Part shown: positions 9,676 to 19,606 of the stretch, piece by piece
Layout: every line of letters begins with the position of its first letter
How positions within the stretch are numbered: the stretch's first letter is position 1
NCBI GenBank assembly: GCA_902794535.1
Contig: CADBHQ010000023.1
Coordinates: 22,764-86,763, forward strand
Source of the DNA: Fibrobacter succinogenes
GTDB lineage: Bacteria; Fibrobacterota; Fibrobacteria; Fibrobacterales; Fibrobacteraceae
DNA length: 64,000 bases
Direction of reading: 5' to 3'
The notes under the pieces: generated by a model
Seen by the model: only the letters and a program-made list of their open reading frames with translations
What the model was told of the DNA's origin: nothing
Database searches by the model: none
Translations under genes and position numbers: made by a program

Positions 9676-11322
9676 ATGACAAAGGCTAAATTCATCAAGT
9701 TCATCATCGCGTCGGTGCTCGCCATCGCCGCTCTCTTCTTGCCCTACGAATCCCTCGGATTCGATGCCGCAAGCCCCATGGGAATCCTGAATCCGCTCGA
9801 AATTCGCGTTATTGGCGTTTTCGTGATGGCGGCCCTGTTCTGGATTCTGCAACCGTTCCCGATCTGGTCGACCTCGATGCTTGTCATCGTGCTCATGATC
9901 GTGACGATGTCTGACTCCGCCCTTGCGCCTTTCCGCGTGGACGGCGTGACCATGATCAGCCATAAGTCCATTATGGCTACGTTTGCAAACCCGATCATCA
10001 TGCTCTTCTTGGGCGGCTTCTTCCTTGCTGCTGCCGCTACCAAGTACAAGATGGACTTGAACCTCGCCCGCGTGCTCCTGAAGCCCTTCGGCAAGAACCC
10101 GAAGTTCGTGCTCCTCGGCCTCATGCTCATTACGGCCGTGTTCTCCATGTTCATGAGCAACACTGCTACCGCTGCCATGATGCTTGCAATTCTTGCTCCG
10201 GTGCTCAAGCTCTTCGACGAAGATGACCGCGGTAAAGCAGCCTTTGCCCTCGCTATTCCGCTGGGCGCCAACATCGGTGGTATGGGTACCCCGATTGGTA
10301 CGCCTCCTAACGCTATTGCCCTTGGCGCTTTGAATGACGCCGTTGCCCGTGGCGACCTCGTTGCTAACCCGGTGAGCTTCGGTCAGTGGATGGCTTTCGG
10401 TATTCCGTACGTGATTATTTTGATGGTGATTGCTTGGGTCTTGCTCCTTAAGATCTACCCGATCAAGATGAAGGAAATGATCCTGAACATTGAAGGTGCC
10501 GGCAAGTTTGATACCAGCCCCAAGGCCATTATCGTGTACATTACCTTTGTCGTGTGCGTTGTCTTGTGGGTGACCGGTAAGGGTGTCCACGGCATTAACG
10601 ATAACGCAATCGCTATGATCCCGATGGCTGTGTTTGCTTTGACCGGCGTGATTACCAAGAAAGACCTGAACGCAATGAGCTGGGACGTGCTCTGGCTCGT
10701 GGCTGGCGGTTTTGCTCTGGGTGTTGGCCTGAACGCTACTGGCCTTGCCGCTCACTTGATCAAGACGATTCCGTTTGCAAGCTGGTCTCCGATCGCCCTT
10801 ATGATCGGTTGCGGTATCATCTGCTTGTTCATGGCTAACTTCATGAGCCATACCTCTACGGCTACGCTCTTGGTTCCGATTCTTTGCGCCGTGGGCATTG
10901 CCTGCCAGGACAACCTCGTTGGCCTCGGTGGCGTGACCGCCCTGCTCGTTTCTGTTGCCTTTGCAAGCTCTCTCGGCATGAGCCTCCCGATTTCGACTCC
11001 GCCTAACGCCTTGGCCCACGCTACGGGTTACACCGACACCAACGGCATGGCTAAGACCGGTGTTGTGATGGGTCTCTCTGGCCTCGTCCTCTCTTGGGTG
11101 ATGATGATCTTCCTTGCCAAGGTGAACTTCTTCGGTACTCCGGTTCCTAAGGCTGCTGAAGCCGCTCCTGCAGCACCTGCTGCCGCCGAAAAGGTGGTTG
11201 AAGCTCCTGCCGCTCCCGCTGTCGCAGTCGCCGCCGATAGCACCGTTGCCGTCGCTGTCGATAGCACCGCCGCTGCTAAGGTCGAAGTTGCCGCTCCGGC
11301 AGACTCTGCTGCTGCTAAGTAA
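9676..11322 (+). CDS. DASS/SLC13-type sodium:dicarboxylate (anion) symporter
   Basis: An inner-membrane transporter of the divalent anion:Na+ symporter family, which takes up di- or tricarboxylates (or related anions) with sodium. It shows the family's two inverted repeats: FMSNTATAA (about residue 160) with GTPIGTPPNAIA (about 205), and MSHTSTATLL (about 391) with PISTPPNALAHATG (about 439). These are the Ser-Asn-Thr type sodium/carboxylate clamp motifs. Many hydrophobic helices span the protein. ATG 9676 is preferred because it starts just before the first hydrophobic segment. The last 65 residues form an unusual Ala/Val/Pro-rich tail (AAPAAPAAAEK...) not needed for transport. Its substrate cannot be told from sequence; succinate-related acids would fit a fermenting Fibrobacter. 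Confidence 0.9.
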   Translation: MTKAKFIKFIIASVLAIAALFLPYESLGFDAASPMGILNPLEIRVIGVFVMAALFWILQPFPIWSTSMLVIVLMIVTMSDSALAPFRVDGVTMISHKSIMATFANPIIMLFLGGFFLAAAATKYKMDLNLARVLLKPFGKNPKFVLLGLMLITAVFSMFMSNTATAAMMLAILAPVLKLFDEDDRGKAAFALAIPLGANIGGMGTPIGTPPNAIALGALNDAVARGDLVANPVSFGQWMAFGIPYVIILMVIAWVLLLKIYPIKMKEMILNIEGAGKFDTSPKAIIVYITFVVCVVLWVTGKGVHGINDNAIAMIPMAVFALTGVITKKDLNAMSWDVLWLVAGGFALGVGLNATGLAAHLIKTIPFASWSPIALMIGCGIICLFMANFMSHTSTATLLVPILCAVGIACQDNLVGLGGVTALLVSVAFASSLGMSLPISTPPNALAHATGYTDTNGMAKTGVVMGLSGLVLSWVMMIFLAKVNFFGTPVPKAAEAAPAAPAAAEKVVEAPAAPAVAVAADSTVAVAVDSTAAAKVEVAAPADSAAAK

Positions 11323-11349
11323 TTGAAGGATTTTTCTTCCTGAACAAAG

Positions 11350-11377
11350 ACCGCCTCTCAGGCGGTTTTTGTTTTTT
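11350..11377 (+). terminator. Rho-independent terminator after transporter
   Basis: ACCGCC-TCTCA-GGCGGT followed by a long T-rich stretch, 28 nt after the transporter stop codon. Confidence 0.85.
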
Positions 11378-11402
11378 ATACGGGATTTTAAGGGGTGGGG
11401 AT

Positions 11403-11432
11403 AAAAAAAGAAGCCTCGCTTGAAGCGAGGCT
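11403..11432 (-). terminator. Rho-independent terminator for tRNA-Val
   Basis: On the minus strand, arms AGCCTCGC and GCGAGGCT are followed by TCTTTTTTT. It lies just downstream of the minus-strand tRNA gene. Confidence 0.8.
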
Positions 11433-11439
11433 CTTTCAG

Positions 11440-11513
<74 letters not shown>

Positions 11514-11562
11514 GAGGTGAGACCAAATATAGTAAACCGTTTTAGGCTTGTCAAGGGGTAAA

Positions 11563-12111
11563 TTATCTCTCTGAATCAGGAACCCAATAACGCAGGCGAC
11601 CGGTTACATGGAGCGGGGGAAGCTTGTCGCTGCACAGTCCCGAGCGGCAATCCTTGAAATAAAGGTCCAAATCGGCCGTCCACAGGGAATCTCCGATGAT
11701 TTCGTCGAATTTGATGGTGCTGCTGTCCGCGATAAGGGGGGCCTCGTCGGTCGTTTGCGCCCTGAACCACGTAACCGTCTCGTAGTGGCCGTTTATGCTT
11801 GCGCGGCTCACAGGAGTGAGGGATTTGCCCGTTTGCGGGTTGTTGACCATGAGCGCTAGCTGGTCGCCGCGGTCGCTTTCTTCTAGGCGAGTGCAAAGGT
11901 AAAAGTAGTGGTGGCTGTTGTTCACGTAATACGGGGGTTCCACGTCGTTTTTAGCCAGTTCTATGGTAAAGGGGCCTTCGTCGTTTACGCTGTACTTGAT
12001 ATAGCCGCCGCCTTTGACTTCCCAGCTGCTGTTAATGTCGCCGCAGGCGCTGAGCGCAATCGCGATTGTCCCTAGGGCGATACAGGCTTTTTTGCGGAAA
12101 GTCAGGTTCAT
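11563..12111 (-). CDS. Uncharacterised lipoprotein
   Basis: 182 residues with a lipoprotein signal (MNLTFRKKACIALGTIAIALSAC, lipobox LSAC) and then a predicted mostly beta, acidic domain (SWEVKGGGYIKYSVNDEGPFTI). It contains several aromatic residues and a CRSGLC pair near the C-terminus that could form a disulphide. I do not recognise a family. It lies between the tRNA and a divergent phosphopantetheinyl transferase gene, which gives no functional clue. Probably anchored in the outer or inner membrane facing the periplasm. Confidence 0.75.
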   Translation of the reverse strand: MNLTFRKKACIALGTIAIALSACGDINSSWEVKGGGYIKYSVNDEGPFTIELAKNDVEPPYYVNNSHHYFYLCTRLEESDRGDQLALMVNNPQTGKSLTPVSRASINGHYETVTWFRAQTTDEAPLIADSSTIKFDEIIGDSLWTADLDLYFKDCRSGLCSDKLPPLHVTGRLRYWVPDSER

Positions 12112-12149
12112 ACCCCTAAAGTAGAAATTATCTTTGTGCTAGACTTATC

Positions 12150-12764
12150 ATGAACGAAAATACCGCCATAGACAATGCTCGCGAAATCCGTAAATTGGAT
12201 GTGGAAACTCCTCTTGGGGTGGTCCATTTGGCAGGGTTCATGCAAAAGCCGGATCACCGCTCTGTGATATTCAAAATTCTGTCGGATTACCTGGGGCGCC
12301 CTGTAAGCGCCGCCGACCTTGTGGAATCCAAAGAAGATACTCGGCCTCAATTTCCGAGCTTCGATTTTGACGTAAACTGGACGCATTCCGACGGTTACTG
12401 CGTGTGTGCCTATGGCAGCCGCGGTTCGCTTGGAACTTTGAGAATCGGCGTAGACCTGGAACGCTATTCGCCGAAACGCTTGCACCTCGCAGAGCGATTC
12501 TTTAGCAAAGAGGAGTCAACGGAACTCGCACGTCTCGAAGGTGAATGCGCCTTGAAGGAATTCTTTAAACTCTGGTGCCGCAAAGAGGCTTTTTATAAGT
12601 GCGTGGGCGGTGAATTCTTTGAAGGCTCGCTTCGCCGGAACATGCTAAAAAGCCCGGTGCAGTTAGAAGCATCGGGCCATGAAGTTCATTTTGTGGATTT
12701 GGACGCTGCGGTTGTCGGAATGCAGACTCCCGCGGCCTTATGCATTGCGGTCTCTCGTCTGTAG
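12150..12764 (+). CDS. 4'-phosphopantetheinyl transferase superfamily protein (Sfp-like)
   Basis: It transfers the 4'-phosphopantetheine arm of CoA to a serine of a carrier protein. Two hallmark motifs are present: GVDLE at about residue 99-103 (Mg2+/CoA binding Asp) and the FKLWCRKEAFYK block around 140-150 (catalytic W-x-x-KEA). Its 204 residues fit the Sfp-type rather than the shorter AcpS. No carrier protein or polyketide/nonribosomal synthase gene is in the window, so the target is unknown. It could be the general ACP modifier of the cell. It is divergent from the lipoprotein gene, with 38 bp between starts. Confidence 0.85.
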   Translation: MNENTAIDNAREIRKLDVETPLGVVHLAGFMQKPDHRSVIFKILSDYLGRPVSAADLVESKEDTRPQFPSFDFDVNWTHSDGYCVCAYGSRGSLGTLRIGVDLERYSPKRLHLAERFFSKEESTELARLEGECALKEFFKLWCRKEAFYKCVGGEFFEGSLRRNMLKSPVQLEASGHEVHFVDLDAAVVGMQTPAALCIAVSRL

Positions 12765-12797
12765 CCGCATAGCGGCGTCCTTTCGTCTTTCGTCTAA

Positions 12798-13256
12798 TTA
12801 GGTGAGCTCCTGTTCACCGCTTGCAATCGGGGCGTCCGGCGTAGCCTCTCCCGGCTGGTTCGGAGCTTCGAGTGCATACAGCGGCAGACTCACGAGTTCT
12901 TCATTGTCGACCAGCAGGCGAATCATGTACTTGTCCGGGCGCTTAATCTGGAAACGTTGCAGATTCAAGACCATGTTCACCGCAGCTGTGTCAAAACCCT
13001 GGGCCACAGGTTCCAGCGGAATCTTAGACTGCATGGGCGGCACAATCGGCTTCCCGCATACGTCTTCGAATACAAGCGTCAGATCGTGCACTCCTGCCTC
13101 GCTACGCATGTAACGAATGCGGAAAGCCGTTGAACACTGCGGAATCACAAGCGGAAACTTTGCAAAAATTCGATCAAATGCTCCAAGGATATTCAGGCGC
13201 CCGCCAACTCCGTTCGCGGTCGCGGCATCACAAATAGAAGCAATTTCAATATTCAT
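12798..13256 (-). CDS. DUF6941-like conserved protein, coupled to large PKD lipoprotein
   Basis: 152 residues with no signal peptide or membrane segment. The N-terminus (MNIEIASICDAATANGVGGRLNILGAFDRI) looks like a conserved family of small beta-sandwich-like proteins; DUF6941 is my best guess from memory. Its ATG overlaps the stop of the upstream 1765-residue lipoprotein gene by one base (TAATG), so translation is probably coupled. Function unknown. The C-terminus is acidic and Pro/Ala-rich. Confidence 0.6.
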   Translation of the reverse strand: MNIEIASICDAATANGVGGRLNILGAFDRIFAKFPLVIPQCSTAFRIRYMRSEAGVHDLTLVFEDVCGKPIVPPMQSKIPLEPVAQGFDTAAVNMVLNLQRFQIKRPDKYMIRLLVDNEELVSLPLYALEAPNQPGEATPDAPIASGEQELT

Positions 13257-16200
13257 TATTTAATCTCCCAGGTGTCGGCCATGTACTTCATAACGAGCGG
13301 GCCGTTGTTTTTGACTGTGTGTGTGCTACCATACGCGGTTTCGCGGGCAAGCATCGAAACGTAAACCTTTCCGTTGCTGCTCGTTGCAATTGTCGGGCTC
13401 GAACCGCGCAGATAGTACTTGTTCATATTGTAGAATACAGAGCTGAAGTAGGGCAACTGGTTTTCACCATGCAGGTGCCATTTGCCGCCTTCGAGCCTGT
13501 ACACGTGAACCTGCGACAGGTTGGGACGTCCGGCGTCGTCCATGGCGGCATACAGCGTGTTTCCAGAGACGGCGAGACTGATGTTGTAAGCAATCAAGCC
13601 TTCGTGGATGGACTTGCTGTAAACTCCGGACTTGTCGAGGGTGAGACTGTTGTTGGTAATCGTTCCCTTGTACAGGTACGGACCATATTTGCCGTGTTCC
13701 ACGTCGCGGTTAGCAAAGCCTAAGTACAGGGTGTTCGACTTTTCAGCGAGAGAAATCTTGCTCATGTGCTTGTCCATCTTTGCAGCATGAGTATTTTGGT
13801 AGCTGCTACTATAGATGAACTTGTATCCTACGTAGTCGGAGGAATTGTCGACTGCGATGATGACGAGGCTTCCGTTGCTGGCGAACAGTGCATCGAATTC
13901 GCGGTAGTTCACTGAGTTATTATTGTTGTCGAATTTGTATTTGAGTCGGTTGAACGTGGAGTTGTTTTTCCAGGTGCCGCCGCTCAGTTCTGCCAGATAA
14001 ACGCCGTTGTTCTTTAGGTACATGACCACAGCGTTTGTAGCACCGCTCTTTACGAGAATCTTGGCCTGCGTAACACCTTCAATGGTGTTGCCAATTTGAG
14101 TGTACGATTTGTACACGCTGTATTTGCCAGTGCTATCGAGTACGCCGACATAGACCGTAGAAACCGGTTGGGTAAAGCTAATGGAACCGAGGTCGCCCCA
14201 TGCGTTGCCTTGGAGTTGCTTTACAACAATCTTCTTGGCGGCGTCATCATGGTAGGCGACGGTGGGGGCGTCGTTTACAAGCGTCATGACCGACGGCGTG
14301 TTCGAATTGGTCTTTGCAATGACGGTGTCAGGGCCTTGATTGCGCCAAGCTTTGCTGAAGTATACCGTACGGCTGACTTCTTCGGCACGATGGCGGCTGT
14401 AGAAGGCGTAGGTCGGCGCAGTCGTGGTGCTGTCGCGGTAATCCAAGGTGATGGTGATAGAGCCAGCCTTAGTCTTACGGATGAACGCGGTATTGAATTC
14501 GGAAATGCTAGTGTCAATGCTTCCGTCTGGGTTGCCTTGATAGAAACTGCCGTCAACGTTGCTGAATTTCCACCAGTAATCCTGCATGTTGCTGTTGCCG
14601 AGTTCGCCCTTCTTGGAGTTGAATCCGCCCCATTCCGGAGAGTAGAAGTAAATGGCTTCGTCGTCGACCGATTCGTCGCCACTCCACAGGTACACTGTAT
14701 CTGCTGCAGTGATAACACCTTGCGGGTGCTGCTTGAGAATCCTGACTTCGGTCGTGTCGCTCAGAACATCTTTACCGCTTGTTTCGCGTGCCGAGATGAT
14801 GCAAAGCATGTCCTTGCCCTTTTCGGAGTAAGAGGAATCCTTGGTCATTCCGAACGATTGTCCATTAAGATCGTAACTGAACTTGGTGGTGTCAGATTTC
14901 TTGATGAGAGCGCCGTTGTCTTTGTATCGGCATTCCCACTTGAACCAGTCGATTCCCTGCCAAGCGGAGTTGGCCGAGGCGTCGAGCGAGAATGCATCGC
15001 CTACGTTGACATAGAGCAAGTCGTAGGTAACCTTCAAAGACGGAATTTCATTCGTGAACGAAATGCGCACGGTATCGACCGCCGTATTGCCGTCGTTGTC
15101 GGTTGCTCTTGCGACGCAGTAGAAAACGGTTTGCTGAGCCGGAGCTTTCCATACGGTGTCGAAGTCAACAACAGTTTTCCAGTTCTTTTCAATCTGTTCC
15201 GGCGTTCCGCAGCTCCATTCCTGCTTTACGATAGAACCCGGGTCAGAAGGTAGATTGTTGTTGTCGCTTGCGGTAGCGTCAAGAGTGATATTGAAGTCGG
15301 GGCGAACCGTCAACTTCTTGCTTGCGACTGTCACGGTAGGCGGTGCAAGAACGATGTCAATCTTTACCGTATCCTTGGCGATGTTGCCGTCGTCATCGGT
15401 AACACGTGCGATACACTGGTAGCCATTCTGTGCGGTTGCAGGCATGGTCATCGTGGTGCGCGGTGTTGTTGTCGAAGAATAGGTGAATCCGATATTTTCG
15501 GCGGACGAAGCTCCGCAGCCCCATTCGTACTTGACAATGCTACCCAAGGAATCCTGAGCGTGTGCGTTCAGTTCCACCATGTCCTTGATGGTGACCTTGT
15601 TGTAGTTGACATATGCAGTGACAGAGGGCATGCCGACAATGACTTTATAAATAGCAGTGTCGCGTGCTGTGTTGCCGTCATCGTCGGTGACCTGGACCAC
15701 GCAGTAGTAAGCGTTCACGGCAGTCTGCGGCATAACCACAACTGTCTGGGCCGAACTCATTTCGTCCCAAGTCGGGTTCTTGAGTTCGTTCAAGTTCTCG
15801 CTACAGGCGCTTTCGTATTTGGCGATATAGCCGAGCTTGTCAGACGCATTTGCCTTGATTGTCTGCTGACTGTTGATCTTGACCGTGTCTCTCTTGGTGT
15901 TCAGGCGAACGGTGGGCGGGTCGAGCAAAGTCTTGAAGGTAAGCGTGTCAAAGCCTTGTTCGCCGTCATCGTCGGTAGCCCTAAAGATGCAGCGGTGGTT
16001 GCTGACTTCAGTGCCCGGAAGTGTTAACTGGAGGGCGATATCGCTGACCGATGCGGTGGGCGGATCGATGTCCTTCTTATAATCGTAGCTGACCATGCCG
16101 TTGCTGCAACCCCATTCAATCTTGTTGATGGTGCCGAACTTGTCGCTTGCAGAAGCCTTCACGGTAACGACGCTGTTGATCTTGTATTCGTTCGTCTTGC

Positions 16201-18553
16201 TTTCGGTGGTTACATCGATTGTCGGCGGATCGCTAATTACGATAATCTTGATGGAGGCCGTACCAGATTTGCCGTCTTGGTCTGTGATGGTTGCGGTAAT
16301 CGTGTAGGTACCTACAGCCTTATAAGCGATGCTTGCTTCTTCGGTGTCGTTGGCGGGACAGGTGCTACCGGCAGTCATCTTGTCGCTGTTGGAGCAGGTC
16401 CACTTGACAACCCAGCTTGTGCTGGCCTTGCCCGGGTAGGTCTTCACCTTGAATGCGACTGCGTCGTTAAGGCTTACGGTGTCATCGAAAGCGGGTTCCG
16501 TAAAGATGATTGTGGGGTTGTCTCCGCGGATACCGAATTTGACCTGAGCTTTAACGTCTGCTCCGTTTTCGGTGTAAGCAACGGTCATCAGGTATTCTTC
16601 ACCTGCGGTCGCCAAAGTCTTGAGCTCTTCATAAGTATAGGTGATTGTGGCCTTGCCGTCTTCATCGACATCGGCCGTTTTCTTGGTGTCATCCAAGTCC
16701 CAAGACCATTCGACCTTCTTGGGGGCCGGAATGGCTTCGCTGACTGTTGCGGTAAATACGAGCGATTCGCCTTCGCCAATACGAGCGTTCTTGTCACCGT
16801 TAACATCGAGGGTAATCTTTGTTGCCTTGATGGTGATGGTCTGTTCCAGTTTCTCAAGGTTGCCTGCGTTATCCTTGGCGGTGTAAATGAACTTGTGGTC
16901 TCCGTCGAGTAGGTTGTTCAGGCTCAAGGCGCAGTTGTAGATGGCGCCTTCTTCGCCGATGCTGCATGTTAAAGGCTTTGCTTCGCCATCGATGCTTGCT
17001 GAGACTGTATCGATGCCGGCACCCAGGTCGCGGGCGTAGACCGTCTGGTTAAAGGCGCGTGTTGTCAGGGTGTCGATGTTTTTCACAAGGAGCATGGGCG
17101 GTACGGTGTCTTTCAATACGATTTCTTCCAGCTCGATGGTGCTGCCCGATTCAATATAGAGGTCATCGATCGTGCGGCTCTGGTATTCCCTGAGCGAATC
17201 AGAAGTAATGGTGGCGGTATAGTTGCCTGCGTCGACCTTGACGGTGTAGTTACCTTGATTACCGGTGTGGGCGTCGAAGGACTTGCTACCATTGTTGAAT
17301 ACGACGTGGATACCGGAGTGGGTCTGTTTGCCTTGGTACTTGACAACGCCTGCAAAGGTTCCCTGAGACGAACTGAGGTCGCCAATGTAGAAGTTCCACG
17401 GGCGGCTAGAGCTTTCGCCTTCGTTCTTGATACGTTCGAGTCTTACAATATCATAACCGTCGGTAACGTACATGTCCCAGTAAATACGGCCTGTCAGGGC
17501 CTTGCCCGGATCGCTAATCAGAGTGATTCTGTTCTTTCCGTCTTTGTCAATCGGTTCAAAAATGTTCGAGGTGAAAGCCTTTGCAATCAAGTCTTCGTCA
17601 GTGAATGCCTTTTGGGGCGGCTGACCGTTCTTGGAAACCTGCGCGTAAATAAAGTACTGCAAGTCCTGCGGGTTGTCGTCATCAATGCCTTCGTAGTAGA
17701 AGTAGAAGCGGTCATTAATGTTGTGGCGGGCGCCGTCTTGCGGGTAAATAATCTTGAGCTTAGGAATGCGGTTGAAGTGCAGGTTCACGCTATCCTTGGT
17801 CTCGTTGCCGTCGTCGTCGGTCACGATGACGTAAATCTTTTGGTTGCCGAGGGAATCCATCCGGCTCTTGTCGTTCTTGATGGTCAGGTAGAGCGAATCG
17901 TTATCTTCGTACCTCTTGTACTTGACGCTCTTGGCGGAATCTTTCTTGCCGCTAGCATCGAGGTCGACCTTTACATCTACAATCGTGCCAAAGGAATCGC
18001 TTGCGAGGATCGGGAAGGTAATGTCACCGTCGTGCTTGGTCCAGAGGGTATCCTTAGGTACATATAAGACAGGCTTGGTGTCAATCACCTTGATCCATGC
18101 CTTGCGGGTGGCCGTACCGGCAGTGTCTGTTGCGTTGTTACCGTCAATGGCAATGAACTTAGGCTCGTAGAGCCCTGCCTTGGCGTAGGCCCAAGCCTGC
18201 AGTTTGGCATTGTCGCCGACAACAGTGGTGTCTTTGCCATTCTTTTTAGTCAGTGTCCACTGGAATCGGTAAATCTTGTCCACGTTGTAGGGGAGTAGAC
18301 CAATCAGGTAGACCGTATCGTTTACAGTCACGGTCAAAGTGTCCGGAATGGTGTCCGCTTCGTTTACCGGGGTGTCCGCCATGGCGTCGATGAATGATTG
18401 TCCATCTTCGACGCGCTTGTCAAACGCAAAAACGCGGGAGTGGTTGTTTTTCAGGTTGACGTTTTCCTTGACGGAAGATTCCCTAGAACATCCGAAAAGG
18501 GCTAGTGCAGCGCTAAGGCCGAGGGTGAACATTAGGAAATGGGGTACACGCAT
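13256..18553 (-). CDS. Very large PKD/Ig-repeat lipoprotein with C-terminal beta-propeller-like region
   Basis: 1765 residues starting with a lipoprotein signal (MRVPHFLMFTLGLSAALALFGC). An N-terminal Ig-like part is followed by a carboxypeptidase-regulatory-like segment (GTFAGVVKYQGKQTHSGIHV) and about seven PKD/Ig-like repeats of about 90-110 residues. The repeats show PPTVxV...ITLDATASD...GSIxKxEWxC and end in ATDDDGNTAxDTVxI. Each repeat has a regularly placed Cys pair that could form disulphides. The last about 350 residues look like propeller blades (NTPSVMTLVNDAPTVAYHDDAAK, NTLYAAMDDAGRPNLSQVHVYRLEGGKW). GGATGT lies just upstream of the ATG. Inference: a surface-anchored stalk with a binding head. 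Ligand unknown. Confidence 0.85.
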   Translation of the reverse strand: MRVPHFLMFTLGLSAALALFGCSRESSVKENVNLKNNHSRVFAFDKRVEDGQSFIDAMADTPVNEADTIPDTLTVTVNDTVYLIGLLPYNVDKIYRFQWTLTKKNGKDTTVVGDNAKLQAWAYAKAGLYEPKFIAIDGNNATDTAGTATRKAWIKVIDTKPVLYVPKDTLWTKHDGDITFPILASDSFGTIVDVKVDLDASGKKDSAKSVKYKRYEDNDSLYLTIKNDKSRMDSLGNQKIYVIVTDDDGNETKDSVNLHFNRIPKLKIIYPQDGARHNINDRFYFYYEGIDDDNPQDLQYFIYAQVSKNGQPPQKAFTDEDLIAKAFTSNIFEPIDKDGKNRITLISDPGKALTGRIYWDMYVTDGYDIVRLERIKNEGESSSRPWNFYIGDLSSSQGTFAGVVKYQGKQTHSGIHVVFNNGSKSFDAHTGNQGNYTVKVDAGNYTATITSDSLREYQSRTIDDLYIESGSTIELEEIVLKDTVPPMLLVKNIDTLTTRAFNQTVYARDLGAGIDTVSASIDGEAKPLTCSIGEEGAIYNCALSLNNLLDGDHKFIYTAKDNAGNLEKLEQTITIKATKITLDVNGDKNARIGEGESLVFTATVSEAIPAPKKVEWSWDLDDTKKTADVDEDGKATITYTYEELKTLATAGEEYLMTVAYTENGADVKAQVKFGIRGDNPTIIFTEPAFDDTVSLNDAVAFKVKTYPGKASTSWVVKWTCSNSDKMTAGSTCPANDTEEASIAYKAVGTYTITATITDQDGKSGTASIKIIVISDPPTIDVTTESKTNEYKINSVVTVKASASDKFGTINKIEWGCSNGMVSYDYKKDIDPPTASVSDIALQLTLPGTEVSNHRCIFRATDDDGEQGFDTLTFKTLLDPPTVRLNTKRDTVKINSQQTIKANASDKLGYIAKYESACSENLNELKNPTWDEMSSAQTVVVMPQTAVNAYYCVVQVTDDDGNTARDTAIYKVIVGMPSVTAYVNYNKVTIKDMVELNAHAQDSLGSIVKYEWGCGASSAENIGFTYSSTTTPRTTMTMPATAQNGYQCIARVTDDDGNIAKDTVKIDIVLAPPTVTVASKKLTVRPDFNITLDATASDNNNLPSDPGSIVKQEWSCGTPEQIEKNWKTVVDFDTVWKAPAQQTVFYCVARATDNDGNTAVDTVRISFTNEIPSLKVTYDLLYVNVGDAFSLDASANSAWQGIDWFKWECRYKDNGALIKKSDTTKFSYDLNGQSFGMTKDSSYSEKGKDMLCIISARETSGKDVLSDTTEVRILKQHPQGVITAADTVYLWSGDESVDDEAIYFYSPEWGGFNSKKGELGNSNMQDYWWKFSNVDGSFYQGNPDGSIDTSISEFNTAFIRKTKAGSITITLDYRDSTTTAPTYAFYSRHRAEEVSRTVYFSKAWRNQGPDTVIAKTNSNTPSVMTLVNDAPTVAYHDDAAKKIVVKQLQGNAWGDLGSISFTQPVSTVYVGVLDSTGKYSVYKSYTQIGNTIEGVTQAKILVKSGATNAVVMYLKNNGVYLAELSGGTWKNNSTFNRLKYKFDNNNNSVNYREFDALFASNGSLVIIAVDNSSDYVGYKFIYSSSYQNTHAAKMDKHMSKISLAEKSNTLYLGFANRDVEHGKYGPYLYKGTITNNSLTLDKSGVYSKSIHEGLIAYNISLAVSGNTLYAAMDDAGRPNLSQVHVYRLEGGKWHLHGENQLPYFSSVFYNMNKYYLRGSSPTIATSSNGKVYVSMLARETAYGSTHTVKNNGPLVMKYMADTWEIK

Positions 18554-18652
18554 AGCACATCCTCAATGAAATACTAAACAATTTTTACACTTTAAATCTA
18601 TCTTTTTTATTTGAAAAGCGTGAGTGAAAATTTACACTGAAGGAGCAAGTTT

Positions 18653-19555
18653 ATGGAAGAAATCCCTCTTTGGTATAGTTTGGCGGTATTTTTCGTGCTA
18701 GGAGCCTGCGTTGGCAGTTTCTACAATGTGATTGTATACCGCATGCCCCGCGGAATTTCGCTGATAAATCCGCCTTCGCACTGTCCTTTGTGCAAAAAGC
18801 ATATACCACTATATTATAACTTGCCTATTATAGGTTGGATTATTCTAAGAGGGAAGAGTGCCTGCTGTAAACAGCCCATTAGTATTATATATCCGATTGG
18901 GGAAAGCTTGTGCGGTCTTTTGGGGGCTCTGGCCCTTTATGCGGCTACCGGTTTTACTACGAATTTTACTGCTCCGGTGCAAAGTCTCGAAGTGTGGGCC
19001 GATGCCCTGGCGCTTTTCTGGCTATTGCTTGGCATTTACCCGGTGAGCGCTGTTGACTTTAAGTACAAATTAATTCCTGATTCTATTTCGGTGGGCGGTA
19101 TTGTCGCTGGCCTTATCATTTCTTTTATCCCGGGTGGCTTGACTCCGGTTGAAAGCATTGTGGGTGCTGTTGCGGCAGGTGGCGGTCTTTACCTGCTTGG
19201 CTGGGTGGCGACCAAGGTGCTGAACAAGGCTGCCATGGGATTTGGCGATGTCAAGCTCCTGGCGGGCTTTGGCGCAATTATGGGCGTGACCCGCGCGGTC
19301 GAAGTGCTGGTGGTTGCCTCGATTCTTGGCATCTTGATTATGGTGCCGTACGCAAAGATTGCTGAAAGTCGCGCTGCTAAAAAGGCTGTCCAAAGCAAGG
19401 CCTCGCAAAATAAAAATGCCTCCGCTGAGGAGGCAGAAGACGAAGGTGCTGGCCAGATTCCGTTTGGCCCGTTTCTTGCAGTGGCCGCCCCGTTTATGTA
19501 CTTGTGGGGCGATGCTCTTAAAGAGTTGTATATGAAGTTCGTTGTCGGCGAATAA
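18653..19555 (+). CDS. Prepilin peptidase (A24 aspartic protease, PilD/PulO type)
   Basis: An inner-membrane enzyme that cleaves leader peptides of type IV pilins and pseudopilins and usually also N-methylates them. The N-terminal cytoplasmic domain has CPLC at about residue 44 and a second Cys pair that is adjacent (SACCKQ) rather than the usual CxxC. The catalytic Asp residues lie in VDFKYKLIPD (about 133) and GFGDVKLLAGF (about 197). About eight hydrophobic helices are present. A charged insert (ASQNKNASAEEAEDEGAG) lies before the last helices. AAGGAG lies seven bases before the ATG. The pseudopilin gene at 60271-60933 is a likely substrate. Confidence 0.9.
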   Translation: MEEIPLWYSLAVFFVLGACVGSFYNVIVYRMPRGISLINPPSHCPLCKKHIPLYYNLPIIGWIILRGKSACCKQPISIIYPIGESLCGLLGALALYAATGFTTNFTAPVQSLEVWADALALFWLLLGIYPVSAVDFKYKLIPDSISVGGIVAGLIISFIPGGLTPVESIVGAVAAGGGLYLLGWVATKVLNKAAMGFGDVKLLAGFGAIMGVTRAVEVLVVASILGILIMVPYAKIAESRAAKKAVQSKASQNKNASAEEAEDEGAGQIPFGPFLAVAAPFMYLWGDALKELYMKFVVGE

Positions 19556-19577
19556 AAATGTACGTTGATTTAATTGA

Positions 19578-19606
19578 AAATGCTCGCGGTTTCGCGAGCA
19601 TTTCTT
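19578..19606. terminator. Bidirectional terminator
   Basis: Arms TGCTCGCG and CGCGAGCA around GTTT, with A-rich sequence on the left and TTTCTTTT on the right. It can end the prepilin peptidase gene and the converging lipoprotein gene. Confidence 0.75.

Noticed and set aside
14096..15253. Open frame opposite the 1765-residue lipoprotein gene
   Set aside because: Low-information sequence with no domain; antisense shadow of PKD repeats.
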